From NCBI GenBank assembly GCA_003242275.1, contig QGUX01000124.1, positions 1 to 9,703 on the forward strand: DNA of 9,703 bases, in the 5' to 3' direction. Position 1 is the stretch's first letter, and each line of letters begins with the position of its first letter. Source of the DNA: Pseudomonadota bacterium (GTDB taxonomy: Bacteria > Pseudomonadota > Gammaproteobacteria > Steroidobacterales > Steroidobacteraceae). Positions 6,354-9,703 of the stretch are shown piece after piece. Position numbers and translations under genes: made by a program. The notes under the pieces are model-generated. The model did no database searches. It was given only the letters and a program-made list of their open reading frames with translations, and was not told the origin of the DNA.

Positions 6354-7685
6354 ATGTCCAGGGCCAGACCATGCCGGACCACCATCATCCTCGCGCTGCT
6401 CGCCATGCCGCCGGCCACCCTGCCTGCCCGGGCAGGGAACGAGCGCGTGATCAAGGTTTCCACCGTCGAGCAGCTCTACCGCGCCGTGAACGATCCGGCC
6501 AACGCCGGCGCGACGCTCGAGCTCAAGCCCGGCACGTACGTGCTCACCGCGGACGGGCCCGACGGACTGCCGCGTCCCAACGGCGGCCGGCTGGAGCTGC
6601 AGAAGGACATGTCCATCCGCGGCCGCGCCGGCGACCGCACTGCCGTCACCATCGATGCCTGGAACCTGCCGGCGACGTCGTTCCCGCAGAATGTCAACGG
6701 CCTGAACCTCGGCCCCAATGCCGCGGTGAGGCTGGGCAGGGGACGCAACACCCTGTCCTGGCTCACCGTGCGCGACGCGCGCTTCGCGCAGGCCAACATC
6801 GATTCCGGGTTGCAACCGCTGGACCCGGGCGCGGCCCATGTGCGGCTGGAGCACGTGGCCTCGAGCGGCTCCACGCGAGGCGCCAACCTGCTGAACTTCG
6901 GGCCGCTGGCCTCGGGGCAGGTGCTGGTGGCCGAGATCCTCGACTGCTACTTCTTCGACAACACCTTCAACCTCTCCGAGGGCATCCGCATCGGCAACTT
7001 CCAGGGCGCCACGAACGCCAGGGTGTATGCGCGCATGGTCGGCAATTCCTCCTGGGGGCAGTTCCAGGGGCGGCTGATCGTCAACAACCGCGCGATCTCC
7101 TCGGAGGTGCATGTGCTGTCGGTGGGCAACGCGTTCTTCGACAACGGCGCCGGTACCATCATCGTGGGCGGCCTGAGCTCGAACGACACGCGCGCCGACG
7201 GCAATACCATCCACTTCGTCTCGCGCAACGACTTCTTCGGCCGCAACAACGGCGACACCGACTTCGACCGCGGCGGGCTGGTGGTGCTGGGCACCGAGGA
7301 CATCTCGGATGCCGGCGGTGGCAGCTTCAACACGGTGAACGTCACCGTGTCGGGGGCGAAGATGCGTGACAACCAGCTCGCCGACCTCGCCGTCATCGGC
7401 GCGCGCGCGCTGTCGGCGGCGACGATCTCCAACAGCCTCGGCAACCACGTGACGGTGCACCTGCCGGATGGCCACAACCCGCAGGTGCGCAACTGGGTGG
7501 AGCTGATCGCCGACAGCGTGCCGGTGGCGCCGGGCACGGGCAACAAGGTCACGGTGATCCGGGGCGGGCACGACCACGGCGCCCACGGCCAGGGCGGGAA
7601 GGGCCAGAACGGGAAGGGTCAGAACGGGAAGGGCCAACCGGGACATGGCGCCGGCGGACATGGCGTCGGCGGACATGGCCACTGA
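6354..7685 (+). CDS. Secreted right-handed beta-helix protein with Gly/Lys/His repeat tail (gene D)
   Basis: 443 aa. Start ATG at 6354 with GGGAGA upstream and a signal peptide (MSRARPCRTT, hydrophobic 11-20, ARA at 25-27, mature end near GNERV). Residues 32-62 (VIKVSTVEQLYRAV, ELKPGTYVL) look like the N-terminal cap and first turn of pectate-lyase-like or chondroitinase-B-like beta-helices. From about 75 to 400 there are repeated short strands and Asn-rich turns (GNAFFDNGAG, GNTIHFVSRNDFFGRNNG, VSGAKMRDNQLADLAVIGA) typical of a parallel beta-helix. I see no recognisable catalytic motif, so enzyme or binding protein cannot be decided. The tail, residues 404-443, is low-complexity: HDHGAHG, three GKGQN-type units, then GHGAG/GHGVG units ending HGH. 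It stands alone in its orientation, converging with paralog C and pointing away from the gene remnants. A role on extracellular glycans fits its neighbours but is inferred. Confidence 0.93.
   Translation: MSRARPCRTTIILALLAMPPATLPARAGNERVIKVSTVEQLYRAVNDPANAGATLELKPGTYVLTADGPDGLPRPNGGRLELQKDMSIRGRAGDRTAVTIDAWNLPATSFPQNVNGLNLGPNAAVRLGRGRNTLSWLTVRDARFAQANIDSGLQPLDPGAAHVRLEHVASSGSTRGANLLNFGPLASGQVLVAEILDCYFFDNTFNLSEGIRIGNFQGATNARVYARMVGNSSWGQFQGRLIVNNRAISSEVHVLSVGNAFFDNGAGTIIVGGLSSNDTRADGNTIHFVSRNDFFGRNNGDTDFDRGGLVVLGTEDISDAGGGSFNTVNVTVSGAKMRDNQLADLAVIGARALSAATISNSLGNHVTVHLPDGHNPQVRNWVELIADSVPVAPGTGNKVTVIRGGHDHGAHGQGGKGQNGKGQNGKGQPGHGAGGHGVGGHGH
7596..7680 (+). repeat. Two sets of 15-bp tandem repeats encoding the tail of gene D
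   Basis: 7596-7640 holds three 15-bp units (GGGAAGGGCCAGAAC and variants), each coding GKGQN or GKGQP. 7641-7680 holds two and a half 15-bp units (GGACATGGCGCCGGC and variants), coding GHGAG/GHGVG. Unit differences are one to a few bases, so copy number may vary between strains without changing the frame. Confidence 0.85.
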
Positions 7686-7704
7686 CCGGAGCTGACAAGG
7701 AAAA

Positions 7705-7730
7705 GGCCCCCGGCCTCGCGGCCGGGGGCC
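7705..7730 (-). terminator. Intrinsic terminator of paralog C
   Basis: A perfect 11-bp stem (7705-7715 with 7720-7730) with a TCGC loop lies 24 nt past the stop of paralog C. On the minus strand it is followed by TTTTCCTT, giving a good rho-independent terminator. On the plus strand, 19 nt after the stop of gene D, the following bases are CCTGTCCG, so the hairpin is weaker for D but may still help. Confidence 0.8.
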
Positions 7731-7754
7731 CCTGTCCGATCGACGCGAGCGGCC

Positions 7755-9703
7755 CTAGCGGCTGACCTTCATGCGCACGCCGCCACCGGGCGCGCCGCGG
7801 CCGTCATCACCGGGCGAGACCAGCTTCACCCACAGCGCATCCTTGTCCTTGTAGTAAGCGGTGGTGGTGGCCTTGCGCAGCGCCTCGACGCTGTCCACTG
7901 CGGTGCCCGAGTCCGCCTTCGTGAATCCGGCGATCTGCAGGATCACCCACGAACCGGCATCCAGCTCGTTCACGTGCAGGTCCATCTCGGTGCGCTCGGT
8001 GTCCACGCGGATCTCGGTGCCGGCGCGCACATTGGTGCCCACCGGGATCGAGAACTGCCTGCCCTTGTGGCTCAGCTTCACCGGCGGCAGGTCCTCCGGG
8101 CGCGGGCCGCTGCTGGCGCCACGACCGACGGCGCCGAAGGCGAAGCCGCGGCCGTCGATGAAGCTCAGGCGGCCGATGTCGCCCCGGCACACCGCGGCAT
8201 TCCACTTGGCCTTGACCTGGCAGGCCTCGTTGTCGACGGCGACGCTGTTGTTCGGGCCGTCGTGGATCAGCACGTAGGAGTTGGGGCCCAGGCCCAGCGA
8301 GCCGTCGCGGTCCCTGAACGAGGCGGTCTTGTAGGCCCAGCTGCCGGCGCTGATGTCATTGCCCCACTTCAGCTCCATGCGCGGGAAGTGCACCGGCTTG
8401 GCATTGACGAACTTCACCTTCTCCACGGCGTTGTTCGAGCTCATGCCGAAGCTGGTGTACAGCAGGAAGGAGATGGCACCGGCCTCGCGGGTGGCGTTGT
8501 CGGCGTAGTTCACGAAGGTGGTGTTCACCACGTCGTGGCGGTAGTCGTAGAACTCGTAGCCGCGGATGGGGAAGTCCGGCAGCATGGGCTTGGGCAGGCT
8601 GCGGCCGTACTTCTTCTCCTCCGGCGTGCGCGGATTGCCCACGTTCTCGGTCTCGCCCACGAACAGCGAGTCGACCACCTGCGAGGTGTAGTCGTAGCGG
8701 CCGCCGGCGCCCGAGGCGTGCGTGTAGCCGATGGCGTTGTCGGCCAGCTTCACGTTCCTGAACACGTGCATCTCGCCGCGGCCCCAGATGCCGCCATTCC
8801 TGTTCTTGTACGAGGTGAGGTTCTCGAACACCGCCACCACCGGCTGGCTGTTCGGGTCGGCCGGGTTCGAGAGGCCGATGTGCGAGCTGCCGGTCACGCC
8901 GAAGGTGTTGTCCTGGTTGATGTTGCGGTCGAACATGAAGCCGTCGTAGTTCGAGTGGGCGACGTTGCCCTTGAACTCGCGGATCGGCGTGCGCCGCGGC
9001 CAGACGGTCCTGGCGATCTCGGTGCCCTCGAACTGGCCGTTCGGGTGCTCGGGGAGCGAGAGCCAGAAGCCGTTGGCGTCGGAACCCGCGGCCACGTTGT
9101 CGCGGTAGACGTTGTCGGGATTGGTGATCCAGAACGACGCCACCGTGTTGTCCGAGGGCAGCAGCACATCGGCATCCGCGATGCCGTTGGACACCGCCCG
9201 CTGGCCGGCCTGCGCCAGGCCCTGGCGCGGCTGGGCGTGCTCGCCCGAGGCGGCGAGGTTGGTCGGCACGCAGGGCTTGGAGGTGTGGCACTTGGTCTGG
9301 ATGGCCAGGTTGCGCACGTACTCGTTGCCGTGCTCGATGCCGTCCTCCAGGAAGAAGCAGTGACCCACGGTGTTGTAGGTCACGTTGTTCTCGATGCGCA
9401 GGAAGTTGGTGCCATGCACCGTCACGCAACGGTTGTAGGTGTCGTGGATGGCGGCATTCTTGATGTACTGCCCGGGCGCATCACCCACCAGGTGCCAGTG
9501 GACGGGGTAGCGGGCCAGCACCAGGTTCTGCCCCATGCGGGTGAGCTCGACGCCGGCGATGTACATCTTCGACGACGGCATGGCCATGATGTGGCCGCCG
9601 AAGAAAGACTCGGCCGCATCCTCGGAGGCCTGGATCTTGATGTTGCGCGTCAGCAGGCCCACCTCGCCGCGCTCGTCCACGTCGAAGGTGATCTTGCCGA
9701 AGT
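7755..9703 (-). CDS. Secreted G8-domain / beta-helix protein, CEMIP/TMEM2-like (paralog C), 5' end beyond window
   Basis: The frame is open from the right edge (first full codon at 9701, reading FGKITFDVDERGEVG) to TAG at 7755: 648 residues. Alignment with paralog B by eye puts the first visible residue near B residue 220, so the signal peptide, G8 domain and bridge are outside the window and the whole protein should be about 870 aa. Visible beta-helix motifs: HWHLVGD, CVTVHGTNFL, HCFFLEDGIEHGN, SFWITNPDN, AAGSDANGFW, AHSNYDGFMFDRN, SLFVGETENVGNPRT, KAKWNAAVCRGDIGRL. The linker is short, about 33 residues, and not strongly Gly/Pro-biased (GASSGPRPEDLPPV). The C-terminal module (GSWVILQI, TTAYYKDKDALWVKLVS) and the ending VSR-stop match paralog B. 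A GTG at 9680 is only an internal Val codon. An intrinsic terminator follows. Function as for B: exported and probably glycan-related, not proven. Confidence 0.95.
   Translation of the reverse strand, partial: FGKITFDVDERGEVGLLTRNIKIQASEDAAESFFGGHIMAMPSSKMYIAGVELTRMGQNLVLARYPVHWHLVGDAPGQYIKNAAIHDTYNRCVTVHGTNFLRIENNVTYNTVGHCFFLEDGIEHGNEYVRNLAIQTKCHTSKPCVPTNLAASGEHAQPRQGLAQAGQRAVSNGIADADVLLPSDNTVASFWITNPDNVYRDNVAAGSDANGFWLSLPEHPNGQFEGTEIARTVWPRRTPIREFKGNVAHSNYDGFMFDRNINQDNTFGVTGSSHIGLSNPADPNSQPVVAVFENLTSYKNRNGGIWGRGEMHVFRNVKLADNAIGYTHASGAGGRYDYTSQVVDSLFVGETENVGNPRTPEEKKYGRSLPKPMLPDFPIRGYEFYDYRHDVVNTTFVNYADNATREAGAISFLLYTSFGMSSNNAVEKVKFVNAKPVHFPRMELKWGNDISAGSWAYKTASFRDRDGSLGLGPNSYVLIHDGPNNSVAVDNEACQVKAKWNAAVCRGDIGRLSFIDGRGFAFGAVGRGASSGPRPEDLPPVKLSHKGRQFSIPVGTNVRAGTEIRVDTERTEMDLHVNELDAGSWVILQIAGFTKADSGTAVDSVEALRKATTTAYYKDKDALWVKLVSPGDDGRGAPGGGVRMKVSR

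Noticed and set aside
7596..7680. CRISPR-like or regulatory direct repeats
   Set aside because: The 15-bp units are contiguous, have no spacers and keep the reading frame of gene D, so they are coding tandem repeats.
6273..7682. Minus-strand frame of 469 codons opposite gene D
   Set aside because: Mirror of gene D with low-complexity composition; gene D has the ribosome binding site, signal peptide and beta-helix pattern.

Overview
The window is very GC-rich, roughly two thirds G+C. It carries bacterial-type genes with Sec signal peptides, Shine-Dalgarno-like sites and a GFA-type remnant, which suggests a high-GC Gram-negative, probably of the Pseudomonadota. That placement is an inference from composition and gene types; no ribosomal or marker gene is present.

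Layout. Three large paralogous genes lie on the minus strand: A (1-2398, enters the left edge without its 3' end), B (2613-5384, complete, 923 aa) and C (7755-9703, 5' end beyond the right edge). All three encode secreted G8-domain plus parallel beta-helix proteins. Motif for motif they resemble the ectodomain core of the animal hyaluronan-degrading proteins CEMIP (KIAA1199) and TMEM2 (CEMIP2). Between B and C sit two unrelated pieces. One is a stretch of broken minus-strand gene fragments (5491-6187): the start of a winged-helix regulator, a delta-60-like piece and a GFA-type zinc enzyme without its N-terminus. The other is a plus-strand gene D (6354-7685) for a secreted beta-helix protein with a Gly/His/Lys-rich repeat tail. 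C and D converge on a strong hairpin (7705-7730) whose T-tract serves the minus strand.

How they may work together (inference). Gene products A to D all look exported and all are beta-helix folds, the fold used by many polysaccharide-degrading and polysaccharide-binding proteins. The locus is best read as an expanded set of extracytoplasmic glycan-active or glycan-binding proteins. The paralogs differ most in one loop beside the helix core and in a low-complexity Gly/Ala/Pro linker before a conserved C-terminal module. No transporter, sulfatase or sugar-metabolism gene is visible to identify the glycan.

No tRNA, rRNA, CRISPR array, insertion sequence, transposase or origin was seen. Long antisense reading frames opposite the real genes are artefacts of the GC-rich codon pattern.
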